DNA of 64,000 bases, taken from NCBI GenBank assembly GCA_947452295.1, contig CANGCK010000009.1:1-64000 (forward strand), given 5' to 3'. Of this stretch, positions 54,154-62,168 are shown piece by piece. The position numbers and the translations under genes were made by a program. Below the pieces are notes generated by a model, which ran no database searches, was not told the DNA's origin, and saw only the letters and a list, made by a program, of their open reading frames with translations. The number at the start of each line of letters is the position of its first letter. Positions within the stretch are counted from its first letter, which is position 1. The stretch comes from Sphingobacteriia bacterium (GTDB taxonomy: Bacteria; Bacteroidota; Bacteroidia; Chitinophagales; Chitinophagaceae).

Positions 54154-54519
54154 CTAATATTGCCCTGTATTTAACATTACCAATGTACATGCTTCTATTG
54201 GTTCGATATTATTTGCTTTAGCCAGTGCAGACAATTCATCATTTTCGGTTCCTGGATTAAAAATAATTCGCTTAGGATGAAGGCTTACTATATATGTATA
54301 AAAATCTTTTTGTGCAGTGGGGTTAATATATAGCGTAACGGTATCTACTTCTTTTTCATTGGGCATATTGGTGATAATTGAAACATCGCTTACCATTCCT
54401 TCTTTTCTGCCAATAGCTATAACAGGATGAGCATATTTACGCAAGAGTTGCACTGCTAAATAACTATATCGATCTTTATTTTCAGATGCACCTATTACCA
54501 ATGTTTTTTTTGTGGGCAT
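54154..54519 (-). CDS. CoA-binding domain protein
   Basis: 121-residue Rossmann-fold protein of the CoA_binding_2 (YccU-like) family: KTLVIGASENKDRYSYLAVQLL, then IITNMPNEKEVDTVTLYINP, IIFNPGTENDEL and the closing EACTLVMLNTGQY. Function of the family is largely unknown. It precedes the PhoD-like gene by 10 bp on the same strand. Confidence 0.85.
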   Translation of the reverse strand: MPTKKTLVIGASENKDRYSYLAVQLLRKYAHPVIAIGRKEGMVSDVSIITNMPNEKEVDTVTLYINPTAQKDFYTYIVSLHPKRIIFNPGTENDELSALAKANNIEPIEACTLVMLNTGQY

Positions 54520-54575
54520 GTGTTCAATGTTTTATTTCATTTCATATACAACCTATTCAACCATTGCGCTTGGTA

Positions 54576-54788
54576 TTAAACCGTTTTGTTGTCAGTAGAA
54601 ATCAATTGCTTATGTGCGCCATCGCAATAGGGTTTATTGGCAGATGCGCCACAACCACAAAGCGATACTTTTTCTTTTTCCTCTACGGTACCATCTGCTT
54701 TAGTGACAATACATTTTGAAGGAATAATAATTGGCCCTGCGGCTTTTACTAACACTGTTGTTGCGGGTAGATTTTGTGCTTGTTCCAT
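54576..54788 (-). CDS. CDGSH-type iron-sulfur protein
   Basis: 70-residue protein with one CDGSH motif, CGCGASANKPYCDGAH, whose three Cys and one His bind a 2Fe-2S cluster. Short single-domain CDGSH proteins act in redox or iron handling, not further defined. It starts 3 bp after the dnaX stop codon. Confidence 0.9.
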   Translation of the reverse strand: MEQAQNLPATTVLVKAAGPIIIPSKCIVTKADGTVEEKEKVSLCGCGASANKPYCDGAHKQLISTDNKTV

Positions 54789-54791
54789 ATT

Positions 54792-56603
54792 TTAATAATC
54801 AATTTCTAATTTTAATTTTTCTTTCAACTCTTTCACCAATGGGTATTGTTCTGCAATTCGCTCGTATTTTTGTTTACTATTTAAGCGAAGATGCAATGGC
54901 ACATCTTCTTTTTCACTTGCTGAAACCAATACGGTAAAATTAATGGCTCTATTATTAAATGCTTTATGCAATTGCTCTAGCAATTCTAATTTTTCGTGTT
55001 CCACAAATCTTTGTGCTGTAAGCGCCGAAACTGTTACCGTAAAATGTATATCAGATTCAATTTCTAATCCGGCAATTTTAAATGTTCCTGCAGCAGAATG
55101 TTTCAATTGTTTTTCTAGCTGATGGGTATAATCATCCCAAAATAGTTGGAGTTTTTCTAAGGTAAGTATTTCAGCCTCTTTAACTTCTTGTATTTCATAT
55201 TGTGATCCAGCTTTTTCACGCAACGCATCTAGCAAACTTTTCTTTACACCTGGCTGGGCAATTGGCTTTATTTGTATTGGTGCAGGTGAATTTACTTCGG
55301 GTGTTGGAGTTGTTATTGAAGATTGATTGGCAGAAACTACATTGTTAATATTAGGAATTGCTACTGTAGGTTCTATTACTAATTTAGCTGCTGCGGGTAC
55401 AGTGGTATTTGGCGGTGCCATCGGCTGTATCTGCTTTGTTCTAAATGCTATAGGTCCATCAATCCGTTTTTTTTTAATTACCGCACCTTTATCAGTTGCT
55501 AATTGAATGGCTTGCTGTAAAAAACTAAGTTTTATTAAACAAAGTTCTACATGCAATCTTTTATTGCGTGCCATTTTAAAATGAATCTCCGCATCATTCA
55601 AAATATTCAATGCACTTACTAAATATGAAATGCCAGTATTGGATGCTACACTTACATATTTCGATTGTAAACCTTCTACTACTTCTAATAAGGAAGCCGA
55701 CTTGGCATCTTTACAAACCAATAAGTTTCTGATAAACTCTGCAAAGCCATTCAACACCAAATCACCTTCAAACCCTTTTCTGTTAATTGCATCATACAAC
55801 ATCATAGCGCCTGCCATATCTTGTTGTTGCATACATTCAAGTAGCTTAAAAAAATAATCTTCGTCTAAAATATTTAAGTGCTCTAATGTATTTTGATAGG
55901 TAACTTCTCCATTAGTAAAACTTACAATCTTATCTAAAATACTTAATGAATCGCGCATACAGCCTTCGCTCTTTTGCGCAATAACTTGTAATGCAGCTTT
56001 TTCGGCTTTAATAGATTCTTTATCTGCTATTTCCTGCAAATGTTCTACAGTATCATTATTGGTGATTCGTTTGAAATCAAAAATTTGACACCTACTTAAA
56101 ATAGTTGGTAAAATTTTATGTTTCTCTGTTGTTGCCAAAATAAATATTGCATAACCAGGCGGTTCTTCCAATGTTTTCAAGAAAGCATTAAATGCAGAGG
56201 CACTTAACATGTGTACCTCATCTACTATGTATACTTTAAACTTTCCGGCCTGTGGTGCAAACCTTACTTGTTCAACTAAAGCACGTATATCATCTACCGA
56301 GTTGTTGCTAGCAGCATCTAATTCATGAATATTCATTGAAGTGCCTGCATCAAACGATATACAACTGTTACACTCATTACATGCTTCGCCGTCTGGTGTT
56401 TGGTGTGTACAATTAATTGTTTTCGCTAAAATTCTTGCACAGGTAGTTTTACCAACACCACGCGGTCCGCAAAACAGAAATGCATGCGCCAGCTGATGAT
56501 TTTTAATAGCATTCTTCAACGTAGTGGTAATATGCTGCTGACCAACTACTGTATTAAATATTTGGGGGCGGTATTTTCTTGCCGATACAATAAAGTTATC
56601 CAT
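54792..56603 (-). CDS. dnaX: DNA polymerase III subunits gamma and tau
   Basis: Clamp-loader ATPase of the replicase. The 603 residues show Walker A GPRGVGKT (46-53), the zinc cysteines C65, C75, C78 and C81, VDEVHMLSASAFNAFLKTLEEPP and the sensor FILATTEKHKILPTILSRC. A Pro/Thr/Ala-rich linker (about 370-445) leads to a tau-like C-terminal domain. I did not identify a programmed frameshift signal for gamma. Confidence 0.96.
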   Translation of the reverse strand: MDNFIVSARKYRPQIFNTVVGQQHITTTLKNAIKNHQLAHAFLFCGPRGVGKTTCARILAKTINCTHQTPDGEACNECNSCISFDAGTSMNIHELDAASNNSVDDIRALVEQVRFAPQAGKFKVYIVDEVHMLSASAFNAFLKTLEEPPGYAIFILATTEKHKILPTILSRCQIFDFKRITNNDTVEHLQEIADKESIKAEKAALQVIAQKSEGCMRDSLSILDKIVSFTNGEVTYQNTLEHLNILDEDYFFKLLECMQQQDMAGAMMLYDAINRKGFEGDLVLNGFAEFIRNLLVCKDAKSASLLEVVEGLQSKYVSVASNTGISYLVSALNILNDAEIHFKMARNKRLHVELCLIKLSFLQQAIQLATDKGAVIKKKRIDGPIAFRTKQIQPMAPPNTTVPAAAKLVIEPTVAIPNINNVVSANQSSITTPTPEVNSPAPIQIKPIAQPGVKKSLLDALREKAGSQYEIQEVKEAEILTLEKLQLFWDDYTHQLEKQLKHSAAGTFKIAGLEIESDIHFTVTVSALTAQRFVEHEKLELLEQLHKAFNNRAINFTVLVSASEKEDVPLHLRLNSKQKYERIAEQYPLVKELKEKLKLEIDY

Positions 56604-56623
56604 AAATTGAACTGCAATTTAGC

Positions 56624-57796
56624 TTATTTATAATCCATCTCAGGATGTCTTTCAAAAGAATATTTATTATCGAAGATATAACGATAAGTAACCATTCGTC
56701 TACTTTGTGATCCGCCTAAACTTTTATATATGTTTACCATTTTGGGGTTCCAGTCGCCAGCCCAGCCCATCTCATATTCATAATACCAGCCTTTCCCACG
56801 CATATTTAATCCACATGCATAAATCAAATAACTATCGATTCCCAAAGACTGGTATTTAGGTACAACTCCAAAAGCCATGCCTGTTAACCGTTTATTGGCA
56901 TGAGTAAATTTCATCCACAATAAATGTAATTTTTGCCATAAGCCAAATTTGCCATTAAAGTGTTTAAAATATTGGTTTAAATCGGGGATATTAATAAACA
57001 TAGCAATCGGCTCTTCCTTGTAATATGCAAACCAAACAACTCGTTCATCCATTATTGGCTTCATTTTTTTAAAGAGTTTAATTACTTGTTCTTTCGTAAT
57101 TTCTTTGGCTTCACCATGTTGTGCCCATGCGGCATTATATACTGTGGCAAAGTCACCAGCATATTTTTCAAGCTCACTTAATTTTACATGCTTTGCAGCA
57201 TAATCGGGTTTGCTTTTAAACCTTTCATAACGCTCTGTAAAACGTGCAGGCAGTTCATCATCTACATTCATGTGATAATAAAACTGATTATAGTAATTTT
57301 GGAAACCGTATCCCTCTAATAAATCTTTGTAATATGTTGGATTGAATGACATTCCATACATAGGTGCTCGCTCAAAACCTTCTACCATTAAACCCCACCA
57401 TTTATCTCTGTCGCCAAAATTAATAGGCCCATCCATGGCTTCCATGCCTTTTTCTTTTAGCCAATTTTTAGCAGTATCAAATAATACATTTGCAGTTGCC
57501 TGGTCGTTTACACAATCAAAAAATCCCATTCCACCTGTTTCAAAGTCTGTGCCTTTATTAATGTATTTAGTATTTACAAAAGCCGCAATTCTTCCCAACA
57601 ATTTACCCTCGTCTGATTTTGCAATCCAGCGCTTTGCCTCTCCATATTTATAATGTTTGTTTTTTGTTGGGTCAAACACCTCATTTACTTCATTATTTAA
57701 AGCTCTAATATAAGCTGGATTCCCCGCATTCATTATAGCATTAACTTCCAAAAATTCTGCACAATCTATTTTATTAATTACTTCTATTACTTGCAT
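56624..57796 (-). CDS. GNAT-like acetyltransferase-fold protein, function unknown
   Basis: 390-residue protein, with its start placed at ATG 57796; an in-frame TTG at 57805 would abut the L,D-transpeptidase gene. The middle and C-terminal part reads like a GNAT/FemX-type fold (WIAKSDEGKLLGRIAAFVNTKY, GFFDCVNDQATANVLFDTAKNWLKEKGM, AMFINIPDLN, VPKYQSLGIDSYLIYACG). I recall similar uncharacterised proteins in Bacteroidota. The substrate is unknown; an aminoacyl- or lipid-transfer role cannot be assigned. Confidence 0.72.
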   Translation of the reverse strand: MQVIEVINKIDCAEFLEVNAIMNAGNPAYIRALNNEVNEVFDPTKNKHYKYGEAKRWIAKSDEGKLLGRIAAFVNTKYINKGTDFETGGMGFFDCVNDQATANVLFDTAKNWLKEKGMEAMDGPINFGDRDKWWGLMVEGFERAPMYGMSFNPTYYKDLLEGYGFQNYYNQFYYHMNVDDELPARFTERYERFKSKPDYAAKHVKLSELEKYAGDFATVYNAAWAQHGEAKEITKEQVIKLFKKMKPIMDERVVWFAYYKEEPIAMFINIPDLNQYFKHFNGKFGLWQKLHLLWMKFTHANKRLTGMAFGVVPKYQSLGIDSYLIYACGLNMRGKGWYYEYEMGWAGDWNPKMVNIYKSLGGSQSRRMVTYRYIFDNKYSFERHPEMDYK

Positions 57797-57805
57797 TGTT
57801 TTCAA

Positions 57806-59413
57806 TTATTTATTAAATAATTTTTCAGTCATTTTTTCATCATGCTTATAAATATCATTTCTAAAATTAAGCACTCCATTCATATCAACCCAAGCTGTAA
57901 AATACACCAAAAATACTGGTAGCGGTTTTTTAAGTGTTACCCATTTTTCTTTTGGCATATTCATTAAACTATCTATTTTTTTACTGTTCCATGTTAAGGT
58001 ATCTGCCCTCAATAAGTATTGAGCAAATTTTTTAGGATACTGCAATCGAATGCAACCATGACTTAAATTTCGTCCCGACTGTTCAAACAATCCTCTATTT
58101 GGTGTATCGTGAAAATAAATATTGTAATTGTTGGGAAACAAAAATTTAACATGCCCTAATGAATTGTTAGGTCCTGGCTTTTGTCTAACAATTGGCGTTT
58201 TTCCATTGTATCCGGTTATTTCCATGTTATTTTTGGCAATATAGTTTGGATTTTTTTCTATAATTGGCATCATCTCTTTCTTCACAATACTTTCGGGCAC
58301 ATTCCAATAAGGACTGAATACAATGTATTGCAGTTTGCCATTAAAAATTACTGAGTTGTTTATAGATGACCCAACAATTACATTCATTTCAGACACTTGT
58401 TTTCCACTATCAAAAATATGTAACTTGTATTCGGGAATATTTACTACAACATAATTGCTATCGGTTTCAGGAGGCATCCACCTCACACGTTCCATGTTTA
58501 CCAAAATTTGCTGAATTCTTTTCTTGATAGGCACATTTAATTCTGCAATCATTTTATTTCCTATTGTGCCATCAGCAAATAAACCGTGTCGTTTTTGAAA
58601 TCGTTTTACTGCCTTAAGCATTTGTGCATTAAACAAATAAGAACTGTCGAGCTTACTGCTGTCTTGCAATAAATTTAATCTTTGTTTAATTAACAAAATG
58701 GTCGGCCCTGTGGCGCCTTTTTTAATAGGCTTTGGTAAATATTGTATAGTGTCTGGCCTTTCTTTTTTTTCTTTTTCTAAAAACAAAATCAACTGTTTTT
58801 CTAGCGCTTTATATTGCTTATTCAACAGTGCATATTCATCTAAATTTTCTGCTTTTTTTTGAATTACCGAATCGAGCAAGGCAGTTAAATTAATTTTCTT
58901 TCGTGGAATAAACCAGCCTAGTTCATCTACTTTAATGTCACTGCCTTTGTAAACTTTTGCACTGTATTTAAAAAACTGACCAGTAAGTAATAGTTCAATA
59001 GTTTGTACTTTATTTTTATCTACTGTTTTCTTTTTCTGCTTATTATTCAATGAGTCGAATAATTGACTTAGTGTTTTGTTATAAACGCTACTATCGCTAT
59101 TAGAATTGATGTAATTATTCTGAAGGTTGAAGAAATTATGGGCTTGTTCCGATAATCCTGTAGAATCAAACCAAGCAAATTCAAAATTGCGTTGAATATA
59201 AAAGGATTTGTATTCGTTAGAAAATGAAGCGTACTCGGGATGATAAGCAATAAAAGTATCTATACTACTGCTGTCTAAAAATAAATTGTTGTAGGAGGTG
59301 ACTTTATTTATACTAAAATCACGTGTTAATGTGGTTTTGCTACCCTTAATCCATTCGCAAGCCATAAGAAAAAGAGAGGCGATTAAAACAAGGGGAATGG
59401 TTTTTTTAATCAT
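57806..59413 (-). CDS. L,D-transpeptidase (YcbB/LdtD-like)
   Basis: Peptidoglycan 3-3 cross-linking enzyme, 535 residues, exported with a lipoprotein-like signal (LIASLFLMACEW). A scaffold domain precedes a peptidoglycan-binding segment at about 225-290 (KGATGPTILLIKQRLNLL, KAVKRFQKRHGLFADGTIGNKMI). The YkuD catalytic domain follows with YVVVNIPEYKLHIF and the active-site motif SHGCIR, Cys near residue 453. The layout matches LdtD/YcbB of E. coli. Confidence 0.9.
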   Translation of the reverse strand: MIKKTIPLVLIASLFLMACEWIKGSKTTLTRDFSINKVTSYNNLFLDSSSIDTFIAYHPEYASFSNEYKSFYIQRNFEFAWFDSTGLSEQAHNFFNLQNNYINSNSDSSVYNKTLSQLFDSLNNKQKKKTVDKNKVQTIELLLTGQFFKYSAKVYKGSDIKVDELGWFIPRKKINLTALLDSVIQKKAENLDEYALLNKQYKALEKQLILFLEKEKKERPDTIQYLPKPIKKGATGPTILLIKQRLNLLQDSSKLDSSYLFNAQMLKAVKRFQKRHGLFADGTIGNKMIAELNVPIKKRIQQILVNMERVRWMPPETDSNYVVVNIPEYKLHIFDSGKQVSEMNVIVGSSINNSVIFNGKLQYIVFSPYWNVPESIVKKEMMPIIEKNPNYIAKNNMEITGYNGKTPIVRQKPGPNNSLGHVKFLFPNNYNIYFHDTPNRGLFEQSGRNLSHGCIRLQYPKKFAQYLLRADTLTWNSKKIDSLMNMPKEKWVTLKKPLPVFLVYFTAWVDMNGVLNFRNDIYKHDEKMTEKLFNK

Positions 59414-59436
59414 ACTAATGAGTTGTACTTTTAAAA

Positions 59437-60147
59437 TTATTTATGCTGAAGTAACACTGCAGCATAAATTCCTGCAGTTTCGGTTCTAAGTCTCGTATTA
59501 CCTAGGCTTACCGGAGAAAATCCTGCAAGTAATGCTTCCTTTATTTCAGCTGAAGTGAAATCGCCTTCTGGCCCTATCAGCATCAATTGTTCGTTTAATT
59601 GTTTCAATGAAGGAATTGTTTCTTTATTTCCATCTTCACAATGTGCAATCATCTTTAATCCGTTAAAAGGTTTATGTATTAAAGTTTTAACAGTTATGGG
59701 TTCATGCAATTGTGTTTTCCAAACTTGTTTACTCTGCAACATTGCCGATACAATAATATTTTCCCATCGTTCGGCTTTAAAATTTGTTCGTTCAGTTCGC
59801 TCGGCAATTAATGGATATATATTTGAAATCCCGATCTCTGTAGCTTTCTCCAAAAACCATTCCATTCTTGCCGCATTTTTTACAAAAGAAATAGCGATAC
59901 TCGTTTTGGTGGTTAAGGGGGGGGCTATTACCTTATTGGTTAAAGTTACAATTGTTTGTCGTTTATCGGCCGTTAAAATTCGGGCATCGTATTGAACTCC
60001 TAACCCGTTGGTTAAGGCAATTGCTTCACCGGGTTGCATTCGCAATACTTGTACGCAATGTTTGCTGGTGTCTGCAGAAAGGGCAAAGTGTTCAATATTT
60101 TCAGGCAACTGACTTTCGTAAAAAAATGGGACCGACATACTATTCAT
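59437..60147 (-). CDS. rsmE: 16S rRNA (uracil1498-N3)-methyltransferase
   Basis: SPOUT methyltransferase acting on 16S rRNA U1498, 236 residues. N-terminal PUA-like part (HCVQVLRMQPGEAIALTNGLG), then MEWFLEKATEIGISNIYPLIAERTERTNFKAERW and the knot LMLIGPEGDFTSAEI with SLGNTRLRTETAGIYA. The coding strand contains a C8 tract (59917-59924 as G8) encoding Ala-Pro-Pro. It starts 5 bp after the dnaB stop codon, so the two form one transcription unit. An in-frame ATG three codons in is an alternative start. Confidence 0.94.
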   Translation of the reverse strand: MNSMSVPFFYESQLPENIEHFALSADTSKHCVQVLRMQPGEAIALTNGLGVQYDARILTADKRQTIVTLTNKVIAPPLTTKTSIAISFVKNAARMEWFLEKATEIGISNIYPLIAERTERTNFKAERWENIIVSAMLQSKQVWKTQLHEPITVKTLIHKPFNGLKMIAHCEDGNKETIPSLKQLNEQLMLIGPEGDFTSAEIKEALLAGFSPVSLGNTRLRTETAGIYAAVLLQHK

Positions 60148-60152
60148 TTCAA

Positions 60153-61730
60153 TTAAAAGGGTTGTTCCTGGTCTTCTATTCCTTCATCAAAATCAACATC
60201 ATTCATTTTACTGCCAACGTTTACATATAATTTAGCTCCGTCATCTTTTCCTGCACCGCCAGAAGAAGGCATATTAGGCGTCATAGGCTTCCAGCCTGAA
60301 GCAGCAGAAGGTCCGCTACTATCGCTATCCCACTCTTCAAATTTTTGAATATCGAGCTTTGCGCGGAGTTTGATCGTTTCTAATGATCCATTCCTATGTT
60401 TTGCTATTCTTACATGTGTTTCTCCACTAGTACTCTCGCCCATTTCATTGTTCATTACTTCATAATATTCCGGACGATAGATAAACATTACCATATCGGC
60501 ATCTTGTTCAATTGCACCCGATTCTCTCAAATCACTCAACTGAGGCATCTTGCTTTCTTTTCTGGTTTCAACCGCACGACTCAACTGGCTCAAAGCAATA
60601 ATTGGCACTTTCAACTCTTTTGCCAATGCTTTTAAATTACGTGAAATAGTACTAATCTCTTGTTCACGATTGCCGCTTCCACTGCTACCGCTCATTAACT
60701 GTAAATAGTCGATGATGATAAGGCCTACATGGTATTTATTAACCATCCTTCTGGCTTTTGCCCTAAATTCAAAAATATTTAATGCTGCTGTATCATCAAT
60801 ATAGATAGGGGCAGTTTCTAGTTTTTTAATACCCTTACTGTGCAATTGCTGGTATTCGTAATCTTCTAATTTACCCCTGCTAATTTTCTCCATTTTGATT
60901 TCGCTCTCAGCACTTAAAATACGCTGCACCAACTGAGCAGCACTCATTTCTAACGAGAAGAAACCCACCCCAATCGGTTTGGTAGGGTGTAATGCGGCAC
61001 TTCGGGCAAGGTTAAGCGCGAAAGCTGTTTTACCCACAGCCGGACGAGCCGCCAATATTATTAAATCGGTAGGTTGCCAGCCATATGTAACTCTATCAAG
61101 GGTAGGAAATCCACTTGGCACTCCTGAAATTTCATCGGTTTTAGTTCTTAATTCATCAATACGAGCAATTGCCTCTACCAATACATTTCCAATATCTTCA
61201 AAATTCTTCTTTAAGTAATTGTTGGTGATCTCAAACATTTTCGTTTCACTGGCATCCAACAAATCAAATACATCGGTGCTGTCTTCATAAGCATCCCCAA
61301 TAATTTCTCCGCTAATTTTTATTAACTCACGTTGAATAAATTTTTGTAAAACAATACGGGCATGTGCATCGATATTGGCACTGGAAACCACCGAGTTGGT
61401 TAACTTGGTTACGTAATATGGCCCGCCAACTGCATCCAGCAAATTCAACATTTTCAATTCTTCAACTACTGTATAAATATCAATGGGTACGCTCTTCTGC
61501 TGAAGCGATTGCATTGCTTTGTAAATGTGTTGATTGGCGTCAAAGTAAAAACACTCTGGTTTTATAATTTCAGAAACGGTATCAAATGCGCTTTTTTCCA
61601 GCATTAAAGCGCCTAAAATAGCTTCTTCCAGTTCTTTTGCTTGTGGAGGAACTTTGCCGTAAACCATCGTACTCAAGTCTACCGTAGGCTTTCTTCTTTT
61701 GCGGTCGTTATTAGTATTCGTTAGTGCCAT
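60153..61730 (-). CDS. dnaB: Replicative DNA helicase DnaB
   Basis: Hexameric 5'-3' helicase of the replication fork, 525 residues. The N-terminal collar domain (PPQAKELEEAILGALMLEKSAF) is joined to the RecA-like core with Walker A ARPAVGKTAF at about 232-241, IIIDYLQLM, and QLSRAVETRKE/LSDLRESGAIEQDADMV. The C-terminus is Gly/Ser/Pro-rich and acidic. No intein is present, although DnaB is a frequent intein host. Confidence 0.97.
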   Translation of the reverse strand: MALTNTNNDRKRRKPTVDLSTMVYGKVPPQAKELEEAILGALMLEKSAFDTVSEIIKPECFYFDANQHIYKAMQSLQQKSVPIDIYTVVEELKMLNLLDAVGGPYYVTKLTNSVVSSANIDAHARIVLQKFIQRELIKISGEIIGDAYEDSTDVFDLLDASETKMFEITNNYLKKNFEDIGNVLVEAIARIDELRTKTDEISGVPSGFPTLDRVTYGWQPTDLIILAARPAVGKTAFALNLARSAALHPTKPIGVGFFSLEMSAAQLVQRILSAESEIKMEKISRGKLEDYEYQQLHSKGIKKLETAPIYIDDTAALNIFEFRAKARRMVNKYHVGLIIIDYLQLMSGSSGSGNREQEISTISRNLKALAKELKVPIIALSQLSRAVETRKESKMPQLSDLRESGAIEQDADMVMFIYRPEYYEVMNNEMGESTSGETHVRIAKHRNGSLETIKLRAKLDIQKFEEWDSDSSGPSAASGWKPMTPNMPSSGGAGKDDGAKLYVNVGSKMNDVDFDEGIEDQEQPF

Positions 61731-62168
61731 CTTAGGGTTATACGCTATTTTAATGTTTGCTGATTAATTATTCAACCGCCATTATTTTTTGACGTTCAAA
61801 TAACTGTTTATTCTTAATGGGGGGGTGCGAATATAAACGGAACTAATCGGAGGCTAAAATTTTTTATTCATCTATTTTATTCCACAAACTATTCAGCGGT
61901 TATGCACAGCAAAATTAGCGCTATTCACACTTAAAAACAGTTTATCCCCCATTTATAAAAGTTTTACGCTTTTTTTAACTGTAATTAACATTTGGGTGTG
62001 CAGAAAGAAATCTTTAGAAAACAGACTCCATTTAAACGGAATTGCTTACCTATACAACCACCGCTATGATCAATAAAAAATAACCTTACTTATTGCAATC
62101 AGTATTCCTTTTTTACTTCCCTCCGGCATATTCCCTTATTTTTGCCACTTTACAAAGCAGTATGTATT
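61731..62168. other. dnaB-pheT divergent intergenic region
   Basis: 438 bp without a gene. It holds the pheT -7 element (62137-62144), a weak dnaB element (TATATTCG, minus strand, 61828-61835), a G7 run (61819-61825), and a TTATGCACA DnaA-box-like match at 61900-61908. I found no RNA gene or convincing ORF. Confidence 0.6.
62137..62144 (+). promoter_or_regulatory. Bacteroidota -7 promoter element of pheT
   Basis: TATTTTTG matches TAnnTTTG, 24 bp before the pheT ATG. Confidence 0.5.

Noticed and set aside
59555-59995. 146-codon plus-strand ORF
   Set aside because: It lies wholly antisense to rsmE, whose family motifs are clear.
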